This document shows positions 1 to 7,641 of a stretch of 14,338 nt of DNA, piece after piece. Below the pieces are notes generated by a model. That model saw only the letters and a program-made list of their open reading frames with translations, did not search any database and had not been told where the DNA came from. How positions within the stretch are numbered: the stretch's first letter is position 1; the number at the start of each line of letters is the position of its first letter. A program made the position numbers and the translations under genes. The DNA comes from Alphaproteobacteria bacterium (GTDB lineage: Bacteria; Pseudomonadota; Alphaproteobacteria; SMXP01), in the NCBI GenBank assembly GCA_021774995.1, contig JAJFIM010000318.1, positions 1 to 14,338 of the forward strand, in the 5' to 3' direction.

Positions 1-617
1 GGCAGGGCGCTAAATTCAGCCAAATAATTTGGAGAGATGACCGCGCCGGAGCGATCCACTAAAGCGATGCGCCCGTCCAATTGCCAAAGCGCGGCGGGAC
101 GGCGTTCTTTGAGCACAATATGAAGCGTATCGGGCCACAGCCGGATAACGTCCGCCCGGTCCACCCAATCCAGAGATTCGATGCGCCGCCGCACGTCGCC
201 GATATCCACATGAAAGAGGGAATCGCCGCTGGTGACGCCCAAAGCGGCATAGAGTTCATCTTTCGTTGTATAACGCCGCCCTTCAACGTCGACCCTTTTG
301 ACGGCAAAGCCTTGTGAAACCAAAAAGCGCTGAGTCATATAGGACGCTTCGGCGCGCCAATCGGTCAGGACGCCGCCCGCCCATAACGCCGATCCGATCA
401 TCACAAAAATGGCAAAAGCGAGAAAGGCGCCGTAAGGCGCAAGCTGTTGGCGCACATAACGCAAAGACCGCCTGCGGCCGCGCACCCATTTGCCAAACCG
501 CTGGGCCCGCGTCGCCCAACTGATTTTACGTTTTTTGCGCCGCGTTTTGGGGCGCCAGAATGCCAAACGAAACCCTTTTGATTTGCGCGTTTTGCGCTTT
601 CTTTTCACCGCCGGCAT
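1..617 (-). CDS. ftsQ: Cell division protein FtsQ (5' part, runs off the left edge)
   Basis: FtsQ is a bitopic inner-membrane divisome protein that links early and late division proteins and binds partners through its periplasmic POTRA domain. The frame starts at ATG 615-617 and stays open to the edge, giving 205 residues without a stop. Residues 1-59 are a cytoplasmic tail with 26 Lys/Arg and no Asp/Glu. Residues about 60-82 form one membrane segment (PYGAFLAFAIFVMIGSALWA). A POTRA-like domain follows from about residue 103 (GFAVKRVDVEGRR) to about 175 (TLHIVLKERRPAALW), then the start of the beta domain (LDGRIALVDRSGAVIS). The start is supported by GGAGGA 7 bases upstream, and the gene overlaps the end of ddl by 13 bases. 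Position after ddl is the standard FtsQ location. The C-terminal part, which would bind FtsB/FtsL, is missing only because the window ends. Confidence 0.93.
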   Translation of the reverse strand, partial: MPAVKRKRKTRKSKGFRLAFWRPKTRRKKRKISWATRAQRFGKWVRGRRRSLRYVRQQLAPYGAFLAFAIFVMIGSALWAGGVLTDWRAEASYMTQRFLVSQGFAVKRVDVEGRRYTTKDELYAALGVTSGDSLFHVDIGDVRRRIESLDWVDRADVIRLWPDTLHIVLKERRPAALWQLDGRIALVDRSGAVISPNYLAEFSAL

Positions 618-1543
618 GATGCGTCCTCCACCATCCAGCGCACCAGGCCGCCAAACGACAGGCCGGTATGGACCGCCTGTTCCGGCACAAGCGATGTTGG
701 CGTCATGCCGGGCTGTGTGTTGATCTCAAGCAAGATCAACCTGCCCGGCGCGCTTCCCGTGTCGTCATAGCGAAAATCAGCGCGGCTGACGCCCCGGCAC
801 CCTAAAGCCGCATGCGCTTTTTCGGCGATGTCCTTGGCGCTGCTTTCAATCTCAGACGGAATGTCCGCTGGAATAATATGGCGCGACCCTTCTTCTTTAT
901 ACTTGGCGTCATAATCATAAAAATCCGTCGCGGACAGAATCTCCGTCACGCCGAGCGCCCGGCCGCCCATCACCGCAACCGTCAATTCGCGCCCCGGCAC
1001 GTATTTCTCGATCATCACCTCATCGCCAAAGCGCCAATCGTCCGCGCTTAACGCCGCCGGAGGTCGCTCAGATCCCTCCCGCACAATAAAGACGCCGACG
1101 CTGGAGCCGTCAGCCAAAGGTTTGACGACATAAGGCGGCTCCATTTGATGGGACGCCGCCGCCACGCCGCGCTTCACTACGAGACTTTCTTCGCACGGCA
1201 GACCCGCCGCAGTAAATACGTTCTTGGAAAGCGGTTTATCCATAGCCAGAGCCGACGCCAAAACGCCTGAATGCGTATAGGGAATCTCCAGCACTTCAAG
1301 AATGCCCTGCACGCAGCCGTCTTCGCCCCACGTGCCATGAAGCCCGTTAAAGGCGACATCAGGCGCAAGCGCGCTCAGCACGTCTGCAACATCATGCCCG
1401 ACATCAATTTGCGTCACGTGAAAACCCTCACCGACCAATGCGTCCCCGCACGCCTTTCCGCTCACCAGACTGACATCCCTCTCGGATGACCAGCCTCCTT
1501 TCAGGACGGCGACATGGATGGATGATGCGGCGTTATCCGTCAT
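605..1543 (-). CDS. ddl: D-alanine--D-alanine ligase
   Basis: Cytoplasmic ATP-grasp enzyme that joins two D-Ala to make the dipeptide MurF adds to the stem peptide. The product is 312 residues, about the usual Ddl size. Visible landmarks are the N-terminal GGWSSERDVS with Glu21, NGLHGTWGEDG (about 66-76), the ATP-binding loop KPLADGSSVG (131-140), FYDYDAKY (about 208-215), SRADF with Arg244 and the metal site LLEINTQPGM (261-270, Glu263 and Asn265). The frame is open 34 codons further upstream, but ATG 1543 is preferred: it gives the normal Ddl N-terminus, has AAGGA about 10 bases before it, and overlaps murB by only 11 bases. A Met six codons earlier (1561) is a less likely alternative. Substrate choice D-Ala rather than D-Lac fits the Tyr in YDYDAKY, by family knowledge. 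Confidence 0.95.
   Translation of the reverse strand: MTDNAASSIHVAVLKGGWSSERDVSLVSGKACGDALVGEGFHVTQIDVGHDVADVLSALAPDVAFNGLHGTWGEDGCVQGILEVLEIPYTHSGVLASALAMDKPLSKNVFTAAGLPCEESLVVKRGVAAASHQMEPPYVVKPLADGSSVGVFIVREGSERPPAALSADDWRFGDEVMIEKYVPGRELTVAVMGGRALGVTEILSATDFYDYDAKYKEEGSRHIIPADIPSEIESSAKDIAEKAHAALGCRGVSRADFRYDDTGSAPGRLILLEINTQPGMTPTSLVPEQAVHTGLSFGGLVRWMVEDASCRR
624..629 (-). promoter_or_regulatory. Ribosome binding site of ftsQ
   Basis: GGAGGA lies 6 bases before the ATG at 617 on the minus strand, inside the last codons of ddl. This strong site fixes the ftsQ start and fits translation coupled to the end of ddl. Confidence 0.75.
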
Positions 1544-2510
1544 GTCGAACCGTTCCTTCATCCGGCTGACAACCGATTCGCCGAATCTCCCATTCAAGCT
1601 TGATTCTTGACTTTTTGGCAACCTTAGATCGTATGATTTCTCCAAGTTTTTCCAGATCGGAGGCGCTTGCTCCGCCGCGATTGATCAAAAAATTACAATG
1701 CTGCTGCGAAACTTGCGCATCGCCGCTGAGCAAACCCCGGCAGCCCGCCTCATCAATTAACTGCCAGGCTTTTTTGCCGCCAGATTGTTCTGGGTCCGGA
1801 TTCTTAAACGTGCTGCCGCCAGTGCGGCTCCTGATCGGCTGCGTTGTCTCGCGCGCCGCGCTGATCTCCTCCATGCGCGCCGTTATCTCCGCCGCGTCGC
1901 CTTCCTCGCCCTGCAACACAGCTTCAATAAATATATAGTCGTCCGGCGCCGAAGCGTGCCGATAGCCAAAGCCCATTTCTTCACATGTCAGCTCATGGCG
2001 CGTCCCTTGCGCGTCGAGGGCTGTGGCCGTGACCAGGACGTCTTTAATTTCACGGCCATAGGCGCCCGCATTCATACGCAAGGCGCCGCCAATGGAGCCG
2101 GGAATACCGCGCAAGAATTCCAGCCCGGCGATGGCGTTGGCGCCCGCTTTTTTTGCCACCGTCACATCCAGAGCGCCCGCGCCAACCCGCAGACGGCGCC
2201 CGCTTTCAACCGTCACCCGGTTAAAACCGCCCGCCAGCCGGACCACCACACCCGGCACGCCGCCGTCACGCACCAGAAGGTTGGAGCCGACGCCGACAAT
2301 CGTCACCGGTATATCCGCGTCAATCCGTCTTAAAAAACCCGATAAGTCCTCCGCGCTTGCAGGCAGGAAAAGAACTTCAGCCGGACCCCCGACGCGAAAC
2401 CATGTAAGATCGGCCATGGCGGCGCCTGCGCTCAACCGGCCTTCCACTTCAGGAAGACGATCCATAAGGGTTGAGCCTTGCCCGCATGATTTATCGAGGA
2501 CGCGCGTCAT
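1533..2510 (-). CDS. murB: UDP-N-acetylenolpyruvoylglucosamine reductase (MurB)
   Basis: FAD enzyme that reduces UDP-GlcNAc-enolpyruvate with NADPH to UDP-MurNAc, the second committed step of peptidoglycan precursor synthesis. The product has 325 residues. The FAD-binding part shows TWFRVGGPAE (36-45), VGVGSNLLVRDGG (72-84) and the loop GIPGSIGGALRMNAGAYG (about 125-142). The substrate domain has FGYR (181-184), the catalytic-serine motif GGSTFKNP with Ser233, and the terminal block LEWEIRRIG with the expected catalytic Glu308. The frame continues 29 codons upstream into murC, but ATG 2510 gives a normal N-terminus, forms an ATGA overlap with the murC stop and has a GGGGGG tract 9 bases before it. 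That open upstream frame also makes a MurC-MurB frameshift fusion formally possible (see the site at the overlap). Confidence 0.95.
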   Translation of the reverse strand: MTRVLDKSCGQGSTLMDRLPEVEGRLSAGAAMADLTWFRVGGPAEVLFLPASAEDLSGFLRRIDADIPVTIVGVGSNLLVRDGGVPGVVVRLAGGFNRVTVESGRRLRVGAGALDVTVAKKAGANAIAGLEFLRGIPGSIGGALRMNAGAYGREIKDVLVTATALDAQGTRHELTCEEMGFGYRHASAPDDYIFIEAVLQGEEGDAAEITARMEEISAARETTQPIRSRTGGSTFKNPDPEQSGGKKAWQLIDEAGCRGLLSGDAQVSQQHCNFLINRGGASASDLEKLGEIIRSKVAKKSRIKLEWEIRRIGCQPDEGTVRHDG

Positions 2511-2530
2511 TTTTTTGCGCCCCCCTTTTT
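2507..2530 (-). other. murC/murB overlap with A7 slippery-type heptamer
   Basis: On the minus strand the last murC codons read AAA AAG GGG GGC GCA AAA AAA TGA. The seven A (2510-2516) are in A_AAA_AAA phase relative to murC, the arrangement that permits -1 slippage. A -1 shift continues directly into the murB ATG and its frame. The GGGGGG tract (2520-2525) is probably the ribosome binding site of murB. What is seen is the motif and its phase; that it works as a frameshift site is only a hypothesis, and plain ATGA coupling is the default explanation. Confidence 0.35.
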
Positions 2531-3934
2531 GTCCAAAGCTTTTAACGCATCCGGCAACGCATTGGCCCAGGCCGATATATTGCCGGCGCCGAGACACATC
2601 ACATAATCGCCTGTCGACGCCAGATCGCGAATGAGCGGGGCTAATTCCTGCTCGCCTTCCACGGTCAGAACGTTGCGGTGACCATGATCGCGCAAGCCCT
2701 CGGCAAGCGTTTGCCCGCTAATCCCCTCAAGCGGCGATTCTCCAGCAGCGTAAACCGGCGCCACCACCGCCACATCCGCATCGTTAAAACAGGTGCAGAA
2801 TTCCTCAAACAAATCGCGCAGACGCGAATAGCGATGGGGTTGCACGATGGCGATCACCCTACCGGAAGCCGTGACGCGCGCAGCTTTCAGCACAGCGGCA
2901 ATCTCAACGGGGTGATGGCCGTAATCGTCAATAATGGCGACCCCGTTCCATGTCCCGGTGCGGGTGAAACGGCGTTTCACGCCGCCAAACTTGGCCAGAC
3001 CATCGCGGATCACGTCGTCGGATAGTTCCATTTCATTGGCCAGCGCCACAGCCGCAAGGGCGTTCAAGACATTATGCGCGCCCGGCATAGGCAAAGCCAG
3101 GTTGAGCAGCTCGCGCGCCTCCCCCCGCGCGCGGCCCGTAATACTCACAGAGAATTGCGCGCCGCCATTGCCGTATGTGACGTCAAACACCCGCACATCC
3201 GCCTGAAGGTTTTCGCCATAGGTGATGATGCGCCGATCCGTCACCCGGCCAATCACCGTCTGTACATCCGCGTCATCGAGACACGCAACGCCGAACCCGT
3301 AAAAGGGCAGTTTTTCCAAAAATGTCTGAAAGGCGGCTTTCAATGTTTCGAAATCGCCATAGTGATCGAGATGCTCAGGGTCGAGATTGGTGATCACCGC
3401 AATGGTCGCCGGAAGATTGAGGAATGTGCCGTCGGATTCGTCGGCCTCCACTACCATCCAATCGCCATCCCCCAACCGCGCATTGGAGCCATAGGCATTG
3501 ATGATCCCGCCATTGATCACCGTGGGGTCCAGCCCGGCGCGATCGACAATGGCGGCGATCATAGATGTGGTCGTTGTTTTTCCGTGTGTGCCCGCAACGG
3601 CAATACACCATTTGAGACGCATGAGTTCGGCCAGCATTTCCGCCCGGCGCAACACGGGAAGGAGCCGCGCCCGCGCTGCGACGAGTTCCGGGTTGTCGGC
3701 TTTCACCGCCGAGGAGATCACCACCACCTCCGCCGCGCCCAGATGGTCCGCCTCATGACCGATGTGAACGGCGACGCCCATTTCCCTCAAGCGTTTGACA
3801 TTGGCGCTGTCCGCCAGATCGCTGCCTTGCACATCATAGCCCAGATTATTCATCACCTCGGCAATGCCGCTCATGCCGATACCGCCGATACCGACAAAAT
3901 GAATGACGCCAACTTTAAAAGGCAGAGAAAGCAT
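2507..3934 (-). CDS. murC: UDP-N-acetylmuramate--L-alanine ligase (MurC)
   Basis: Cytoplasmic Mur ligase that adds L-Ala to UDP-MurNAc with ATP, starting the stem peptide. The product is 475 residues, near the usual length. It opens with the UDP-binding Rossmann motif IHFVGIGGIGMSG (11-23), then the ATP loop VAGTHGKTTTT (113-123) and the EADESDGTF block of the central domain. A conserved DDYGHHPVEI and a PHRYSR segment lie in the C-terminal part. The longest frame starts 24 codons earlier inside murG, but ATG 3934 matches the family N-terminus, has GGAGG 7 bases upstream, and forms a TAATG junction with the murG stop. The tail ends in a Lys-rich stretch (DKKGGAKK) encoded by the A-rich tract that overlaps murB. 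Confidence 0.96.
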   Translation of the reverse strand: MLSLPFKVGVIHFVGIGGIGMSGIAEVMNNLGYDVQGSDLADSANVKRLREMGVAVHIGHEADHLGAAEVVVISSAVKADNPELVAARARLLPVLRRAEMLAELMRLKWCIAVAGTHGKTTTTSMIAAIVDRAGLDPTVINGGIINAYGSNARLGDGDWMVVEADESDGTFLNLPATIAVITNLDPEHLDHYGDFETLKAAFQTFLEKLPFYGFGVACLDDADVQTVIGRVTDRRIITYGENLQADVRVFDVTYGNGGAQFSVSITGRARGEARELLNLALPMPGAHNVLNALAAVALANEMELSDDVIRDGLAKFGGVKRRFTRTGTWNGVAIIDDYGHHPVEIAAVLKAARVTASGRVIAIVQPHRYSRLRDLFEEFCTCFNDADVAVVAPVYAAGESPLEGISGQTLAEGLRDHGHRNVLTVEGEQELAPLIRDLASTGDYVMCLGAGNISAWANALPDALKALDKKGGAKK

Positions 3935-5076
3935 TACGCGGCCTCCAAACGGGTAAAAGGGGGTTGGCCGGCCATCAAGCGCTCCGTCATATCGGCCAGA
4001 GCGCACACGGCGTCAGGCCTTCCCTGCCCTTTGGCGGAACGGGCCGCGCGCTCTAATTCGGACGGATTGGAAAAGAGATGGGTTAAATGCTGCGCCAAAA
4101 TTTCCGGCTTAAGGTTCTTCTCCTCAATCATCCAGCCGCCGCCCGCCTCAACCAAAATGCGCGCATTCGCAGCTTGATCGCCATCCAGCGCGCCGGGCAG
4201 AGGAATTAAAAGGGAAGGCCGTCCGATGACGGCAAGCTCGCAAACGGTTGACGCGCCCGACCGGCAGATGACGAGGTGGGCGTCAGCCATCCGCCGCGGC
4301 AGATCGGAAAAGAAAGAAGCTAAGTCAACGCTCATGCCGGCTTGATCATACGCGTCGCGCAGACGGGGAAGGTCTTCTTCCCGGCATTGCTGGGTAACGC
4401 GCAGCCGCGAGGCGAGCGCACCCGGCAACTGAGCCAAAGCCGCCGGCGCCACGTCCGATAGGATCCGCGCGCCTTGCGACCCACCGAAGATCAAAAGACG
4501 GATGGGGCTTTGCCCGCTGGGCGCCGCGTAGTCTTGCTTGCCCGCTGCGATCACGTTGTCGCGCACCGGATTGCCGGTCACATCCGCTTTGCCTCGGTCC
4601 GCAGGCCGTAAAAATTTGGGGTTTGCAAATGTCAGCGCGATGCCGTTCACGCGCGGCGCCACCAGACGATTGGCGCGGCCCATCACGCCGTTTTGTTCAT
4701 GAATCGCCGTTGCCCGCCCTGAGATCAGGCCTGCGAACAACGCCGGTAACATGGGATAGCCGCCAAACCCGACCACCAGAGCCGGGCGTTTGCGGCGCAT
4801 CAGCCCCCAAGCCTTTAACGCGCCAAGGGTCAGCCGCGCGACCGCCTTGACCCTGTTCATCCACCCAGCCTGCTCAGTGGTGCCCGACGGCACCGCATAA
4901 ACGTCCGTATCGGGAAAGCTGTCGCGCCATTTAAGTCCGCGCTCATCCGTAATAAGCACCGTCTTGCACTGGCGGCGGTTCAACTCCTGCGCCAAGGCTT
5001 GCGCCGGGAACAAATGCCCGCCCGTGCCTCCGGCGCTCAAGATGATGGTCGATATGTTCCGCTGCGCCGTCATCAT
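3934..5076 (-). CDS. murG: Lipid II synthase MurG (undecaprenyl-PP-MurNAc-pentapeptide GlcNAc transferase)
   Basis: GT-B glycosyltransferase on the cytoplasmic membrane face that transfers GlcNAc from UDP-GlcNAc to lipid I, giving lipid II. The product is 380 residues. The N-terminal lipid I-binding domain has SAGGTGGHLFPA (14-25), a GFGGYPM segment (about 103-109) and HEQN (126-129). The UDP-GlcNAc domain has LIFGGSQGAR (185-194), CRSGASTVCEL (261-271) and PLPGALDGDQAANA (about 283-294), the usual nucleotide-sugar site. It overlaps the ftsW stop in an ATGATG string; either of two consecutive Met codons (5076 or 5073) could start, and the ribosome binding site is weak (a GAG some 6 bases upstream), so translation coupled to ftsW is likely. 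Its position between ftsW and murC is standard. Confidence 0.96.
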   Translation of the reverse strand: MMTAQRNISTIILSAGGTGGHLFPAQALAQELNRRQCKTVLITDERGLKWRDSFPDTDVYAVPSGTTEQAGWMNRVKAVARLTLGALKAWGLMRRKRPALVVGFGGYPMLPALFAGLISGRATAIHEQNGVMGRANRLVAPRVNGIALTFANPKFLRPADRGKADVTGNPVRDNVIAAGKQDYAAPSGQSPIRLLIFGGSQGARILSDVAPAALAQLPGALASRLRVTQQCREEDLPRLRDAYDQAGMSVDLASFFSDLPRRMADAHLVICRSGASTVCELAVIGRPSLLIPLPGALDGDQAANARILVEAGGGWMIEEKNLKPEILAQHLTHLFSNPSELERAARSAKGQGRPDAVCALADMTERLMAGQPPFTRLEAA

Positions 5077-6206
5077 ACGAACTCATGCCCGCGCGCCGTG
5101 GCCCCGCGCCTGCGCGTCAGCGCCAGCAACATGCCGATAGTCAGAGAATTCGCCATCAGGGACGACCCGCCATACGAAACAAAGGGAAGCGTCATACCCT
5201 TAGCCGGAAGAAGGGAAAGCGTGACCGCCATATTGATCAACGCCTGAAGGCCAAACAACGACACCAGTCCGGCAATGGTGAGTTGGATAAAATGGTCCTC
5301 CTCCGCCACCGCCCGCCGCAAACAACGGATAACGAAGAAAAAGAAAATCCCAACCAGAATCAGGCAGGCAATCAAGCCAAACTCTTCGCCCGCCACGGCA
5401 AAGACAAAGTCGGTATGCGCATCTGGTATATAGCGCTTGACCAAGCCCTCGCCCGGCCCCATCCCGAAAAGGCTTCCGGCCTGAAAAGCATCCATCGCCC
5501 GGTCTACTTGATATGTGTCGCCTGAAGAAGGATCAATAAACCGATCAATGCGGCTGGTGACATGCGGATAATATAGATAGGCCGCCACAACGCCCGATAA
5601 CGCCCCCGATCCCAAAGTTGCAATCCAGGGCAGAGAAAGGCCTGAGAAAAAAAACATCAGCGACCAGGCAAGAGAGAGCAGCAAAATTTGCCCAAAATCC
5701 GGTTGCAGCACCAACAACCCCACGACGGATAAAAACATGAGGATGGCAAGCGTATTTCCTGGAATGGACTGATCGCGATTTTGTTCGGAGAACATCCATG
5801 CGGACAAGACAATAAAGGCCGGCTTGATAAACTCCGACGCCTGAAGGGAAAATGAGCCGATCTTTATCCAGCGCCGCGCGCCTTTAATTTCCGTACCGAT
5901 GAAGGGCGTCAAGACAAGAAGAACAAACGCCAAGACAAAAACCAAAGCGGCCACGCGGCGGACCTGGCGGGGCGTCAGCAGAGAAACGGCAAATAAAATT
6001 GCGAGTGACGGCGCCAGAAAAAGAAAATTCCGGTAAACAAAATAGAATTGCGGGTAGTCATATTTGACGGCAACGCCGGGAGACGCCGCAAACGACAACA
6101 AAATGCCGATGGCCACCAACAAAACGATTGCCGCCACGCCCCAACGGTCAACGGTCCACCACCATTGACCCAGCACAGACCGGTCGGTTCGGTTGAGGAC
6201 AATCAT
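5073..6206 (-). CDS. ftsW: Septal peptidoglycan glycosyltransferase FtsW (SEDS family)
   Basis: Polytopic SEDS protein that polymerises lipid II at the septum together with the transpeptidase FtsI. The product is 377 residues and rich in hydrophobic segments, consistent with about ten membrane helices. Family landmarks are IKGARRWI (108-115), ASEFIKP (123-129), LQPDFGQ (167-173), the periplasmic-loop segment IPDAHTDFVFAVAGEEFG (260-277) and the C-terminal PFVSYGGSSL (341-350). In ASEFIKP the residue before SEF is Ala, where Pro is usual (QPSEF). The start at ATG 6206 forms an ATGA overlap with murD and has GGAGAG about 8 bases before it. FtsW rather than RodA is supported by the murD-ftsW-murG context and by the HTDFVFAVAGEE block. 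Confidence 0.95.
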   Translation of the reverse strand: MIVLNRTDRSVLGQWWWTVDRWGVAAIVLLVAIGILLSFAASPGVAVKYDYPQFYFVYRNFLFLAPSLAILFAVSLLTPRQVRRVAALVFVLAFVLLVLTPFIGTEIKGARRWIKIGSFSLQASEFIKPAFIVLSAWMFSEQNRDQSIPGNTLAILMFLSVVGLLVLQPDFGQILLLSLAWSLMFFFSGLSLPWIATLGSGALSGVVAAYLYYPHVTSRIDRFIDPSSGDTYQVDRAMDAFQAGSLFGMGPGEGLVKRYIPDAHTDFVFAVAGEEFGLIACLILVGIFFFFVIRCLRRAVAEEDHFIQLTIAGLVSLFGLQALINMAVTLSLLPAKGMTLPFVSYGGSSLMANSLTIGMLLALTRRRGATARGHEFV

Positions 6207-7639
6207 GACACCGTCTCTCCCAATTCAGGTGTGGCCGCGTGACCCCTCACAATCTCCTGAACAAGAACGCGGAAGGCGTCGCCCCGTTCCTCAAAATCAT
6301 TAAATTGATCAAATGACGCACAAGCCGGCGAGAGCAACACGATAGAATCTCCCTTCGTGGCGGCGGATGCGTCTTTTATCGCCCGAGCCAGAGCGGTTTT
6401 CAAATCTCCCGATTTGTCATATGTCACGGCGCCTTCAAGGCAGGCGGCAAAATCATCCGCCGCCTCGCCGATGAGATAGGCCTTGGCCAGATGGGAAAAC
6501 AAGGGTTTTAAAGCCTCAATACCACCTTCCTTGGCGCGTCCGCCGGCAATCCAAAAAATATTTTCATACGCCGCCAATGCGCGCGCGGCCGCTTCGCTAT
6601 TGGTCGCCTTGGAATCATTGATAAAGCGCAACGATCCCAAGCGCCCCACCTCCTCCAGCCTATGCGCCAGACCGGGAAAAGACAAAATTGCATCCGCCAG
6701 CTTATGATGATCTTTTAGCAAATCCCGTATGGCCGCAAACGCGATGGCGGCATTTTGCCAATTGTGCACGCCAGGCAGGCTATCGGAATCTTTTAAATCA
6801 GCCACCTGTTTTGCAGGCCGCACCACGCCGTCATAGAGAACGCCGTTTATCACATAAACGCCGCGCCCCAGGGCGTTGCCGACCGAAACCGGCCTTACCT
6901 GAGGCAGGTGCGCGGAAGAAATCCGCGTGCATATTTCCTGCGTTTGAGGATCATCCACGCCAATTACGGCAATACCATCCGTACTCTGATTTTTAAATAT
7001 ATTTGATTTAATGGATACGTAATTCTCAAATCCGCCATGGCGATCCAGATGATCAGGCGTGATATTCAGAAGAACGGCGACATCAGGGACCAAGGACGGC
7101 GTGAGATCAATTTGATAGGAAGACATCTCAACCACATAAACCGAGCGATGCGTGGGCGGCGGCAAATCAAGAATCGCCTGACCTATATTGCCCCCCGCCA
7201 TGGCCCGGTAACCGCAAGAATTAAGAACATGCGCGATCAAGGCCGTCGTGGTTGATTTACCATTTGTGCCGGTCACGGCAATCACCATCGGCTTGCCGCC
7301 CGGCACGTCAAGATGCTCCAATTCCCTGGCGAAAAGCTCAACATCGCCAATGATCTCCACATCATGAGCGCGCGCCTTTTGCACCAGCGCATGAGGCGCG
7401 GGGTGGGTCAGCGGTATGCCGGGAGACAAGACCAATGCGGAAAATTGCGCCCAGTCAGCCTTATAGAGATCATCAAGGGTCAATCCCTCATCTTCTCCGC
7501 GATCCCGCGCCGCCGCGCCGTCATCCCACCCATGCACGATTGCGCCGCCCGCCATCAGCGCCCGCCCCGCCGAAAGGCCGCTGCGTCCCAGTCCAAAGAG
7601 CGCCACGCGGCGCCCACGAAAGACGTGAATGGGAATCAT
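6203..7639 (-). CDS. murD: UDP-N-acetylmuramoyl-L-alanine--D-glutamate ligase (MurD)
   Basis: Cytoplasmic Mur ligase that adds D-Glu to UDP-MurNAc-L-Ala with ATP. The product is 478 residues, somewhat longer than the E. coli enzyme. The N-terminal domain has VALFGLGRSGLSAGRAL (12-28). The ATP loop is VTGTNGKSTTT (112-122), followed by VVEMSSYQID, the NITPDHLDRHG block and SIKSNIFKNQ with the lysine expected to be carbamylated. The C-terminal domain shows RLEEV, NDSKATN and AGGRAKEG, all typical of MurD. The open frame continues 20 codons upstream into mraY, but ATG 7639 gives the normal N-terminus, has GAGG 5 bases upstream and sits 2 bases after the mraY stop. Confidence 0.96.
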   Translation of the reverse strand: MIPIHVFRGRRVALFGLGRSGLSAGRALMAGGAIVHGWDDGAAARDRGEDEGLTLDDLYKADWAQFSALVLSPGIPLTHPAPHALVQKARAHDVEIIGDVELFARELEHLDVPGGKPMVIAVTGTNGKSTTTALIAHVLNSCGYRAMAGGNIGQAILDLPPPTHRSVYVVEMSSYQIDLTPSLVPDVAVLLNITPDHLDRHGGFENYVSIKSNIFKNQSTDGIAVIGVDDPQTQEICTRISSAHLPQVRPVSVGNALGRGVYVINGVLYDGVVRPAKQVADLKDSDSLPGVHNWQNAAIAFAAIRDLLKDHHKLADAILSFPGLAHRLEEVGRLGSLRFINDSKATNSEAAARALAAYENIFWIAGGRAKEGGIEALKPLFSHLAKAYLIGEAADDFAACLEGAVTYDKSGDLKTALARAIKDASAATKGDSIVLLSPACASFDQFNDFEERGDAFRVLVQEIVRGHAATPELGETVS

Positions 7640-7641
7640 TT

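Noticed and set aside
2520..2525. G6 tract before murB read as a classic -1 frameshift stimulator
   Set aside because: It is only 3 bases from the A7 heptamer, closer than known -1 stimulators, and 9 bases from the murB ATG, so a ribosome binding site is the simpler reading.
1785..2634. Overlapping plus-strand open frames opposite murB (182 and 180 codons)
   Set aside because: Two different frames opposite the same gene, both compositionally biased; neither can be supported against the conserved MurB.
3935..4006. Upstream extension of murC by 24 codons
   Set aside because: The added residues lie inside the murG C-terminus and do not resemble MurC; ATG 3934 has a GGAGG at good distance and the family N-terminus.
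3074..4177. Long plus-strand open frame of 367 codons opposite murC and the end of murG
   Set aside because: The translation is rich in His, Arg and Ala with no recognisable domain, and it mirrors the codon pattern of murC on the other strand. All genes of the cluster are on the minus strand, so this is an antisense shadow.
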